The position numbers and the translations under genes were made by a program. Positions 34,533 through 42,615 of a DNA stretch of 64,000 nt are shown here, one piece after another. The number at the start of each line of letters is the position of its first letter. Positions within the stretch are counted from its first letter, which is position 1. This DNA comes from JABWBD01 sp040768665. GTDB lineage: Bacteria; Planctomycetota; Planctomycetia; Pirellulales; Thermoguttaceae. Under the pieces are notes generated by a model that was not told the DNA's origin, made no database searches, and saw only the letters and a program-made list of their open reading frames with translations. The stretch lies in NCBI GenBank assembly GCA_040768665.1, contig JAXGMN010000021.1, positions 1-64,000 on the forward strand, given 5' to 3'.

Positions 34533-35411
34533 ATGGCCTCCGAAGAATGGCGCTCGCTCTATCCTTTCGATTCTCAATGGCTTACGGTTGGCGGCCACCG
34601 GATGCACTATTTGGATGAAGGTCAGGGGCCGGCTCTGCTGCTCGTGCACGGCAATCCGACGTGGTCCTTCTATTGGCGAGAGGTGGTGCGGGCACTGCGA
34701 GAGAAGTACCGGCTGATTGTGCCGGACCATATCGGCTGCGGCCTGTCGGACAAGCCTCCGGTCTCGCAGTATTCCTACCGCCTTGCTCAGCGGATCGACG
34801 ACCTGAATCGGCTCATCGACGAACTGGATCTCAAGGACGTGACGCTCGTTGCGCACGACTGGGGCGGTGCGATTGGAATGGGAGCGGCCGTGGCCCAGCC
34901 GCAGCGATTCAGACGGCTGGCGTTGATGAATACGGCCGCGTTTCGCGCGGATCGATGCCCCTGGCGGATCCGGCTGTGTCACATACCGGGGGTCGGGGCC
35001 TTGGGGGTCCAGGGCCTGAATCTTTTCGTCAAGGCGGCGATACGGATGGCTGCCGAGCGGAGAGATCGCATGACGCCCGCCGTCCGCGCCGGCCTTTCGG
35101 CACCCTATGATTCGTGGGCCAATCGGGTCGCCGTGCTGCGATTCGCGATGGACATCCCGCTGAGGCCGAGCCATCCGACGTACCAGACGCTGATCGACGT
35201 CGAAAACGGAATGAAGCAGCTCTCCGATCGTCCTGTTCTCCTGATTTGGGGAATGAAGGATTGGTGTTTTACGCCGGCATTTCTCGACCGGTTTTTGGAA
35301 TATTTTCCGCATGCCGAAGTGCAGCGGATCGAGGAGGCGGGCCACTACATTGTCGAGGACGCCCACGAGCAGGTCGTGTCGCTACTGGAAGATTTCTTGG
35401 GGCGAACATGA
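34533..35411 (+). CDS. Haloalkane-dehalogenase-like alpha/beta hydrolase
   Basis: A 292-residue alpha/beta hydrolase. The nucleophile elbow is HDWGG (108-112) with Asp109 as nucleophile, as in haloalkane dehalogenases, rather than Ser. The oxyanion loop is HGNPTW (39-44). The catalytic acid and His are supplied by WGMKDWCFTP and AGHYIVEDAHE. OleB beta-lactone decarboxylases share this pattern, but no oleA, oleC or oleD gene is in the window, so substrate is open. The ATG at 34533 is chosen on family alignment. Its stop overlaps the start of the CitG-like gene (ATGA), so they are translationally coupled. Confidence 0.75.
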   Translation: MASEEWRSLYPFDSQWLTVGGHRMHYLDEGQGPALLLVHGNPTWSFYWREVVRALREKYRLIVPDHIGCGLSDKPPVSQYSYRLAQRIDDLNRLIDELDLKDVTLVAHDWGGAIGMGAAVAQPQRFRRLALMNTAAFRADRCPWRIRLCHIPGVGALGVQGLNLFVKAAIRMAAERRDRMTPAVRAGLSAPYDSWANRVAVLRFAMDIPLRPSHPTYQTLIDVENGMKQLSDRPVLLIWGMKDWCFTPAFLDRFLEYFPHAEVQRIEEAGHYIVEDAHEQVVSLLEDFLGRT

Positions 35412-36283
35412 CTTCCTCGCGACCTTCGACCGGCCAGTGCGCCACGCTGGCATGCCTCTGGGAGGTGGCGGCTCCCAAGCCCGGGAATGTCCACCGGGGG
35501 GCGGATTTCGACAACCTCACGCTGGAGGACTTCCTGGCCGGCGCAGTGGCGATCGGGCCGGCGATGAATGCGGCTGTCGATCGACCCCTGGGCCGAACCG
35601 TGCTCGAGGCCGTCGAAGCGATGCGACGGGCGGTCGGCACCAACACGAACCTCGGCACCGTGCTGTTGCTGGCGCCGTTGGCCAAAGTCCCTGATGGAGA
35701 GGCATTGCGTGAGGGTGTCGTCGATGTGCTCCGCTCTCTGACGCCTGACGATGCACGCGACGTATACGCGGCGATCCGACTGGCGCAAGCGGGGGGGCTG
35801 GGGCGCGTTGACCATTACGACTTGGCCGGACCACCGCCCGTCGATCTCCTTGCCGCGATGCGATCGGCGGCCGATCGCGACACGGTCGCGCGGCAATACG
35901 CAGAGAATTTTGCACAGGTCTTCCGGTGCGTCGTCCCGTGGCTGCGGGAAGGTATCGAGGCAGGCCGGCGACTTCCCGACGCGATTGTCTACCTGCACGT
36001 TCGGCTCCTGGCGGCGCTGCCCGACAGTCTGATCGCCCGCAAATGCGGCCCGCAGACCGCCGCCGAATCGGCGGCGCGGGCCGCTGCGGTGCTTGAGTCC
36101 GGGCAGCCGGGTGAGGAGGATTATGATCGCGCATTAGCCGATCTCGATTTCTGGCTCCGCAGTGACGGCCATCGCCGCAACCCGGGCACGACCGCCGACC
36201 TGGTCGCGGCCGGTTTGTTTGTCGGCCTGCGTCAGCAATGGCTGCCGACGGCTCGCAGGACCTTCTGCGAGAATCTCCTATAA
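35408..36283 (+). CDS. Triphosphoribosyl-dephospho-CoA synthase (CitG)-like protein
   Basis: A 291-residue soluble protein of the CitG/MdcB family, recognised by EVAAPKPGNVHRGADFDNLT and GTNTNLGTVLLLAPLA. CitG makes the prosthetic group of citrate lyase, but no citrate lyase or malonate decarboxylase gene is nearby. In methylotrophs and planctomycetes, CitG-like genes occur in tetrahydromethanopterin gene sets together with a pterin synthase homologue, and such a gene follows here. A role in pterin cofactor synthesis is therefore my preferred inference. The start ATG overlaps the hydrolase stop. Confidence 0.75.
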   Translation: MTSSRPSTGQCATLACLWEVAAPKPGNVHRGADFDNLTLEDFLAGAVAIGPAMNAAVDRPLGRTVLEAVEAMRRAVGTNTNLGTVLLLAPLAKVPDGEALREGVVDVLRSLTPDDARDVYAAIRLAQAGGLGRVDHYDLAGPPPVDLLAAMRSAADRDTVARQYAENFAQVFRCVVPWLREGIEAGRRLPDAIVYLHVRLLAALPDSLIARKCGPQTAAESAARAAAVLESGQPGEEDYDRALADLDFWLRSDGHRRNPGTTADLVAAGLFVGLRQQWLPTARRTFCENLL

Positions 36284-36350
36284 TCAGAGAATGACAGCCG
36301 AAGCAGGATTCGTCTGCCCTGTCACTGTGCCACGACTGCGGGAGATGGAC

Positions 36351-36839
36351 ATGGAACGCTACCTGGTTCGGATCGCCAAGGACTACCTCGTCTTCAGTGC
36401 CGGCCACTTCATCACCTTCGAGGGCGACATCTGCGAGCGACTGCATGGGCACAACTACCGGGTCTCGGCCGAGGTGGAAGGGCCGCTGGACGAGAATCAT
36501 TACGTCGTCGACTTCATCGCATTGCGCGATACTCTGAAGGCGATTGTCGACGAGTTGGACCATTTCATGCTGCTGCCGACCGAGCATCCGCTGATTCGCG
36601 TGACGGCCGACGACCAGGAGGTGGAGGTCCGTTTCCAAGAGCGTCGCTGGATCTTCCCTCGGTGCGACTGCCGCCTGTTACCGCTACCGAACACTACCAC
36701 AGAGTTGTTGGGACGGTATATTGGACAACGGCTTATGGATGATCTTCAGAAGCGAACGGGTACGCGCCCAGCGGTGGTGCGGATCGAGGTCGACGAGTGT
36801 TTTGGCCAGGGCGCCATGTGCGAATTGCGGGACGGTTAA
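36351..36839 (+). CDS. 6-pyruvoyl-tetrahydropterin synthase / QueD-like protein
   Basis: A 162-residue pterin-fold enzyme. The zinc ligands are H19, H32 and H34 in SAGHF and LHGHN. C28 and E29 (ICERLHGH) give both the CxxxHGH motif of PTPS-I/QueD and the ExxHGH motif of PTPS-III, a combination known in bifunctional PTPS-I/III proteins. Its role could be in queuosine, folate or methanopterin synthesis; the CitG-like neighbour favours the last. The ATG at 36351 has GGGAG 6 bp upstream; alternative starts are 36345 and 36291. Confidence 0.8.
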   Translation: MERYLVRIAKDYLVFSAGHFITFEGDICERLHGHNYRVSAEVEGPLDENHYVVDFIALRDTLKAIVDELDHFMLLPTEHPLIRVTADDQEVEVRFQERRWIFPRCDCRLLPLPNTTTELLGRYIGQRLMDDLQKRTGTRPAVVRIEVDECFGQGAMCELRDG

Positions 36840-37243
36840 ACCCATCCCCCTTTGCGGCCAGGAACGAAAATCTCCACGAGCGGCGTACCCGGGCCGTCGG
36901 TGCTGGCTTATCCGCGATAGCCGCTTGCACCACCACAATCGTCGCAGATGGAACGGATTGCACACAGTTTGGGTAGATTATTTCGAACGTGCCGTTTGAG
37001 TAGCCGTTCGCAGGCGGAAGAGGGGGATAGGTCCATGTTTTCGGCCAACGTTCTTGGCACCAAAATACCCAAACTAGCCGAAAAATGGACCAGTCCCCGG
37101 CCGTGGGCGCGAACGGTTACCCATTTGACCGTTCTTTTTCCGGACCTAGTCTTCAGCAGTAAGACGATTTGGGCAGGCCAATACCGCAGAAACGGGCGGC
37201 CTGTGGGGGACATGGATTTCGGGGCCAAACGAAGGACCTGTCG
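36840..37243. other. Spacer with a longer relative of the MITE
   Basis: No gene is seen in these 404 bp. The element at 37000-37120 occupies the middle. The cheX promoter should lie to its right. Confidence 0.5.
37000..37120. mobile_element. Second, longer miniature inverted-repeat element
   Basis: A 121-bp element begins GTAGCCGTTCG and ends CGAACGGTTAC, matching the termini of the element at 34032. Inside, GGTCCATGTTTTCGGC (left) and GCCGAAAAATGGACC (right) form a further long stem. It is flanked by near-identical 8-mers CCGTTTGA (36992-36999) and CCATTTGA (37121-37128), a probable target duplication with one change. Confidence 0.65.
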
Positions 37244-37720
37244 ATGCGCGTCGAATACATCAACCCGTTCGTAACCTCGCTGAAGAACGCGTTTAAGACC
37301 ATGCTGGACTGCGAGGCCCGACGGGGAGAAATCGCAGTCAAAGCGAATCACTGCGCCAAATACTTCGTCAGCGGCGTGATCGGACTGTCGGGCAAAACGG
37401 TGGGCACGGTCGTGCTGAATTTCTCCGAGGCTGTGGCTCTGCGGGCTGCCTCGACCATGCTGATGACCGAAACCACGGTCATCAACGAGGACGTGCTTGA
37501 CGCCGTCGGTGAGCTGACCAACATGGTCGCCGGCGCCGCCAAGGCAGAACTTGAGGGACACCAACTGCAGGTGAGCCTTCCCAACGTGATCACGGGCCAC
37601 AACCACGAAATCCATTTCCCGTCCAACGTGGTCCCGATCTCGATCTCGTTCGAGACCGATTGGGGCCCATTGACCCTGGAGGTTGGCTTCGCGCCGATTC
37701 TGGAGGCTGCGCCTGCTTGA
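37244..37720 (+). CDS. cheX: CheX-like chemotaxis phosphatase
   Basis: A 158-residue protein of the CheX/CheC family that dephosphorylates CheY-P. The catalytic ExxN motif is E90-L-T-N93 in AVGELTNMVAG, present once as in CheX. VPISISFETDWGPLTLEVGF forms the dimer-strand part. An AAGGA site precedes the ATG. The next gene in the same direction is fliG, so this is a small chemotaxis/motility group; no other che genes are in the window. Confidence 0.8.
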   Translation: MRVEYINPFVTSLKNAFKTMLDCEARRGEIAVKANHCAKYFVSGVIGLSGKTVGTVVLNFSEAVALRAASTMLMTETTVINEDVLDAVGELTNMVAGAAKAELEGHQLQVSLPNVITGHNHEIHFPSNVVPISISFETDWGPLTLEVGFAPILEAAPA

Positions 37721-37983
37721 AGGCTGGAGTGGGGTGTGGTTCAGCAGGGGTGGCCCGGTGCCGCGATGGCGGGCGTGCTGAAATCGAGTGTGTCGAGTCT
37801 GATATGCGGGGCACGGTCCCGCTGGGCAAGCGAGACCTACTGGTGTCGGATCTCAAGTTGGTTGGAGGAGTCTGCCGATAGCGCGGAAGACGCGGTGGGC
37901 CGACGACACCATGCTGCTGGCAAATTGGGCGGTCTGGCAGTCCTGGACAAAGCCGCCGCTTGATCCAATCGGCGAACCGATTT

Positions 37984-39006
37984 ATGACAAGCTCCGCAAC
38001 GACCCTTCGTCCCAGCCCGAACCTTCGCAAGGCGGCAGTGCTCCTGATGAGCCTTCCGCCAGAGCAAGCCGGCAAACTGATCGGGAAGCTCGATCCGAGG
38101 CAGATTGAGGCGGTCTCGATCGAGATCGCCAAGCTCGATGCCGTGAGCGGGGACGAGCAGGAGCAGGTGATCCAGGAGTTCGCCCATGCCAACCCGGCAG
38201 CCCTGGTCGGCGGTGCCGGCGGGCTGGAACTGGCCAGGTCGCTCGTCGAGCAGGCGTTGGGCAAAGCGGGCGCCGGCACGATCGAAAGCGTCCGCCAGTC
38301 GATCGAGGCCCTCCCCTTCGGCTTCTTGCAGAAGATCGACAGCCAGAACCTGCTGACCTTTATCATCGACGAACACCCGCAGACGATCGCATTGATCCTC
38401 TGTCATGTGGCGCCTTCCCAGGCGGCCGACATTCTCAGCGGCTTGCCGGCGGAGCGGCAGCTCTCGGTGATCCGGCGGATCGCCACGATGGGGCAGACCA
38501 GCCCGGAGATCATCCACGAGGTGGAGAAGGGCCTGGAGAACAGGATGTCGAGCGTGATGAGCCAGCAATTCGAGAACGCCGGCGGGGTGGGAAGTGTGGC
38601 GGAAATCCTGAACGTGGTCGACCGCGCGACGGAACGGAGTCTGTTGGAGAACCTCGCCCAAGAGGATCCCGACCTGGTCGAAGAGATCCGGCGGCTCATG
38701 TTCGTCTTCGAAGATATTGGCAAACTCACCGACCGCGACATTCAGACGGTGCTGAAGAACGTCGAGAGCTCGCAGTGGGCGATGGCACTGAAGGGCGCCA
38801 GCGAGGATCTGAAGGAGAAGATTCTCAGGAACATGTCGAAGCGCGCCGCCACGCTGCTTGTCGAGGAGATGGAGTACCTGGGGCCGGTGCGGGCGTCGAA
38901 CGTCGAGCAGGTCCAGCAGCAGATCGTCGACATCATTCGTCGGCTGGAAGACATGGGCGAGATCACCGTCCACAGCGACGAGGACGAAGAGCGGTTTATT
39001 CAATAG
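37984..39006 (+). CDS. fliG: Flagellar motor switch protein FliG
   Basis: A 340-residue cytoplasmic rotor protein that couples to the stator and to FliM. All three domains are visible: N-terminal (LRKAAVLLMSLPPEQAGKL), middle with EHPQT (130-134), and C-terminal torque-generating domain (QWAMALKGASEDLKEKILRNMSKRAATLL) with the charged helix. The frame begins with TTG at 37960; the ATG at 37984 is chosen because it is closer to the domain start, though neither has a strong ribosome site. The 264-bp gap from cheX has no gene. Confidence 0.9.
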   Translation: MTSSATTLRPSPNLRKAAVLLMSLPPEQAGKLIGKLDPRQIEAVSIEIAKLDAVSGDEQEQVIQEFAHANPAALVGGAGGLELARSLVEQALGKAGAGTIESVRQSIEALPFGFLQKIDSQNLLTFIIDEHPQTIALILCHVAPSQAADILSGLPAERQLSVIRRIATMGQTSPEIIHEVEKGLENRMSSVMSQQFENAGGVGSVAEILNVVDRATERSLLENLAQEDPDLVEEIRRLMFVFEDIGKLTDRDIQTVLKNVESSQWAMALKGASEDLKEKILRNMSKRAATLLVEEMEYLGPVRASNVEQVQQQIVDIIRRLEDMGEITVHSDEDEERFIQ

Positions 39007-39128
39007 TTGAGGGTTGAGAGGCAGAGTTGGAGGTGGCCTCGCCGATCTGGTCTGGTTCTCCGCTCTCAATATTATTTCCGGCTCTCGGCTCTAGACTCTC
39101 GTCTCTGGACTTTGCTAGCATGATCGGG

Positions 39129-41756
39129 ATGAGCACTTCCGCCAGCCCGATGATGAAGCAGTACGAAGAGGCCAAGAAGGCCTGTCCCGACGCCATCCTT
39201 TTGTTCCGGATGGGCGATTTCTACGAGTTGTTCCACGAGGATGCGAAAACCGCCGCTCGCGTCCTGAATCTGGCCCTGACCAGTCGCGACAAGGGGGAAA
39301 ACCCCGTTCCCATGGCCGGCTTCCCCCATCATCAACTCGAGAGCTATCTCGGAAAACTGATCGCAGCCGGGCTGCGTGCGGCCGTTTGCGATCAGGTCGA
39401 GGATCCCAAGAAGGCCAAGGGCCTGGTCCGCCGAGAAGTCACTCGCGTGGTGACGGCCGGCACCCTCACCGACGATGCGTTGCTGGATCCGCGGACCAGC
39501 AACTACCTGGCGGCGGTTGCGCCGGGCGACCCGGTGGGATTGGCCTGGGTAGAGCTTTCGACCGGTCGGTTCCTGGCTACCTCGATTCCGCCCCGGAGCG
39601 TGGCGGATCAGTTGGCCCGCATCGGGCCGTCCGAATGCCTGTTGAGCGAGTCTGCCGCTCCGCTGCCGGCGCCTTTGAACGACCAGATGATGGTCACGCG
39701 GCGCCCCGATTGGGCGTTTGCCGCCGGTTCGGCCCGGGACGCGCTGGCAAAGCAATTTAGAACGACGGGCCTGGAAGGGTTCGGATTCGACGAGAGCGTC
39801 GGCGACAGCCAGGCGATTCGCGCGGCCGGAGCAATCCTCGACTACTTGTCGGAGACCCAGAAGAGCTCGCTGGAGCACATCGACCGGCTGGTACCTTACC
39901 GGACCGGCACGACGCTCGAGATCGATGAGGCCAGCCGCCGCAGCCTGGAAATTACTCGCACGATCCGCGAGGGCCGCCGCGAGGGCTCGCTGCTGGCCGT
40001 GCTCGACCGGACCGTTACGGCCATGGGGTCGCGGCTGATGGCCGACTGGGTGGCCAACCCGTTGACCGACGTGGCGGCAGTCGAGCAGCGGCTGGAGGCG
40101 GTCGCCGAACTGATCGCCGAGCCGGTCCTCTCCGCCGACCTGCGGGACACGCTGCGCCGCGTGTATGACGTGGAGCGGCTGCTGGCGAGGGTGAGTACGG
40201 GGCGGGCCAGCCCGCGCGATCTGAGTTTCCTCGGCCGGACACTGAAGAGTCTTCCGTCGCTCAAGGCCAAGCTGACCGCGCGTCGAAGCGGCTTACTCAG
40301 CCGGCTCGAGTCGCAAATCGATCTGTGCCCGGAACTGAGGAGCAAACTGGACGCGGCGCTGGCCGACGACTGTCCGCTGTCGGCACGCGACGGCGGATTC
40401 ATCCGCGACGGGTACCGCCAGGAGCTCGATGCGCTTCGGGACCTCATGCGGGGCGGCAAGCAGTGGATCGCCCGCTACCAGGCCCAGGAGACGGAGCAGA
40501 GCGGGATCGCGAATCTGAAGATCGGGTACAACAAGGTCTTCGGCTACTATTTGGAAGTGACGAACGCTCACCGGGAAAAGGTGCCCGACTACTTCATCCG
40601 CAAGCAGACGATCAAGAACGCCGAGCGCTACATCACGCCGGAGCTGAAGGAGCACGAGGAGAAGGTCCTTACGGCCGACGAGAAGTCGAAGGAGCTGGAG
40701 TACGATCTCTTTGTGGAGCTGCGTGAGGCGGTGGCGGCCTCGCGGCGGCAGATGCAGACGACCGCCGCCGTGCTGGCCCATCTTGACGCGCTGGTTGCCC
40801 TGGCGGAACTGGCCCGAGAGCGCAACTACTGCCGGCCGAAGGTCGTCGAGGAACCGGTGCTCAAGATCGTCGACGGGCGCCATCCCGTGCTCGACATCAT
40901 CGAACCCGAAGGGACTTTCGTCCCCAACGACGCCGAGGCGGGCGGCCCCGCGGGCACGATCCTGTTGATCACCGGTCCGAACATGGCGGGCAAGAGCACG
41001 TATATCCGGCAGGTGGCCCTGCTGACGCTCATGGCCCAGATCGGCAGCTTCGTCCCGGCGCGCGAGGCGACGATCGGTATCGCCGATCGGATCTTCGCCC
41101 GCGTGGGAGCGAGCGACGAGCTAACGCGGGGGCACAGCACGTTCATGGTCGAGATGACGGAGACGGCGAGGATTCTGAACACGGCAACGAAACGGAGCCT
41201 GGTGATCCTGGACGAAATCGGCCGCGGCACGAGCACTTACGACGGCATCTCGCTTGCCTGGTCGGTGGTCGAGCACCTGCACGACCACATCGGATGCCGA
41301 ACGTTCTTTGCCACGCACTATCACGAGTTGACCGACCTGTCGAAATCGCTCGACGGGGTGAAGAATCTGAACGTCGCGGTGCGGGAATGGGAAGACGAGG
41401 TCGTCTTCCTGCACAAGATCGTCGAGGGGGCGGCCGACAAGAGCTATGGGATTCATGTCGCGCGCCTGGCCGGCGTGCCGCGCGATGTGATCGAGCGATC
41501 GAAGGATATCCTCGCGCAACTGGAGGAAGAACATCTCGACGCCGAAGGCCGCGCGAAGATTGCGCGGCCGCAGCCCCAGCAGCGGACCGAGTATCAGCTC
41601 ACGTTGTTCGGCCCCGCGGACCATCCACTCTTGGACGAGATCCGGCAGGTGGACTTGGATCGGACGGCGCCGATGGATGCCCTGGGCCTGATCGGTCATT
41701 GGCAGGAGACCCTGGCGGAGGAAAAGAAAGGGAAGAAAAAGCGGCGGCGATCGTGA
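39129..41756 (+). CDS. mutS: DNA mismatch repair protein MutS
   Basis: An 875-residue mismatch-recognition ATPase. The mismatch-reading motif DFYELF is near residue 33. Walker A is GPNMAGKST (616-624), Walker B is LVILDEIGRGTSTYDG, and the THYHEL signature follows. A C-terminal segment (QLTLFGPADHPLLDEIRQVD) matches the dimer/tetramer tail. The frame extends upstream to 39027 through a low-complexity CTCT-rich spacer, so the start at ATG 39129 (or 39120) is chosen from family length. mutL is not in the window. Confidence 0.95.
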   Translation: MSTSASPMMKQYEEAKKACPDAILLFRMGDFYELFHEDAKTAARVLNLALTSRDKGENPVPMAGFPHHQLESYLGKLIAAGLRAAVCDQVEDPKKAKGLVRREVTRVVTAGTLTDDALLDPRTSNYLAAVAPGDPVGLAWVELSTGRFLATSIPPRSVADQLARIGPSECLLSESAAPLPAPLNDQMMVTRRPDWAFAAGSARDALAKQFRTTGLEGFGFDESVGDSQAIRAAGAILDYLSETQKSSLEHIDRLVPYRTGTTLEIDEASRRSLEITRTIREGRREGSLLAVLDRTVTAMGSRLMADWVANPLTDVAAVEQRLEAVAELIAEPVLSADLRDTLRRVYDVERLLARVSTGRASPRDLSFLGRTLKSLPSLKAKLTARRSGLLSRLESQIDLCPELRSKLDAALADDCPLSARDGGFIRDGYRQELDALRDLMRGGKQWIARYQAQETEQSGIANLKIGYNKVFGYYLEVTNAHREKVPDYFIRKQTIKNAERYITPELKEHEEKVLTADEKSKELEYDLFVELREAVAASRRQMQTTAAVLAHLDALVALAELARERNYCRPKVVEEPVLKIVDGRHPVLDIIEPEGTFVPNDAEAGGPAGTILLITGPNMAGKSTYIRQVALLTLMAQIGSFVPAREATIGIADRIFARVGASDELTRGHSTFMVEMTETARILNTATKRSLVILDEIGRGTSTYDGISLAWSVVEHLHDHIGCRTFFATHYHELTDLSKSLDGVKNLNVAVREWEDEVVFLHKIVEGAADKSYGIHVARLAGVPRDVIERSKDILAQLEEEHLDAEGRAKIARPQPQQRTEYQLTLFGPADHPLLDEIRQVDLDRTAPMDALGLIGHWQETLAEEKKGKKKRRRS

Positions 41757-41961
41757 TCGGCCGCGGTCGGAAGCCTTCTTCCGTGTCGGCCGCTGTTGAC
41801 CGGAAACGGGGCTGTACTACAATTGGGGTAGATGGATGGCGTTCAGCGGTAATGGTTCACGGCAGGGCTGCCTTCGGTGAGTTTGGGCGTTGATCCCAAG
41901 GTAGACATGCTTTCGAAACGCGTGTTCGGCGATGAGCGGAACGCGGATATGAGGTGTTTCC

Positions 41962-42615
41962 ATGGCCACCGTGCTTCCAACTCATTGGACCGTCGCTGAC
42001 ATGCTTCAGCATCTGAGCATTTCGCCGGAACGCGTCCGACTCCACCCGCCGCCGGGCATGGCAACGGAAGAGGATGTCGTCGATAACTATCGGCGAACGC
42101 GCCGCCTCTGTGAACTTGTGGATGGAGTTCTTGTGGAGAAGGTCGCGGGCTACTACGAATCCGTGCTCGCTGGAATTCTGCTTCAGTACATCAACGCTTA
42201 CCTCGAGAAGCATCCTTTGGGCGCAGCCGCCGGGGAGGCGGGGATGTTGAGAATCCTCCCTTCGCAGGTTCGTATCCCCGATGTCTCGTTCGTCTGTTGG
42301 GACAGATTCCCGGGAGGAAGGCCATCGCGCACCGACCCGATCCCCGCAGTCGCCCCGGATCTGGCCGTCGAGATCCTTTCGGATGGGAATACGGCGCCCG
42401 AAATGGAGCGAAAGCTCGTGGAGTACTTCCGGGGAGGATGTCGGCTGGTTTGGTTCATCGATCCCTCGGACCGCTCCGCCCGCGTCTACACCTCGCCCGA
42501 ACACTGCACGATCCGGACGGAGAGTGAAATATTGGATGGTGATGCCGTACTTCCCGGGTTTCAATTCCGGCTGGGCGACCTCTTCTCGCGAGCCGACCGG
42601 GACATGGCTGAGTGA
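41962..42615 (+). CDS. Uma2 family (DUF820) endonuclease-like protein
   Basis: A 217-residue protein of the Uma2/DUF820 family, which has a PD-(D/E)xK restriction-endonuclease fold. The catalytic elements appear as RIPDVSFV, APDLAVEILS and the following helix MERKLVEYFRGGCRLVWFIDP. These proteins are abundant in planctomycetes and cyanobacteria; the cellular role is not settled. Its 3' end overlaps the giant minus-strand GH42-like gene by 55 bp. It stands alone. Confidence 0.85.
   Translation: MATVLPTHWTVADMLQHLSISPERVRLHPPPGMATEEDVVDNYRRTRRLCELVDGVLVEKVAGYYESVLAGILLQYINAYLEKHPLGAAAGEAGMLRILPSQVRIPDVSFVCWDRFPGGRPSRTDPIPAVAPDLAVEILSDGNTAPEMERKLVEYFRGGCRLVWFIDPSDRSARVYTSPEHCTIRTESEILDGDAVLPGFQFRLGDLFSRADRDMAE

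Noticed and set aside
34533..35411. Assignment of the hydrolase as OleB of an olefin pathway
   Set aside because: Active-site pattern fits, but no oleA, oleC or oleD gene is present in the window.
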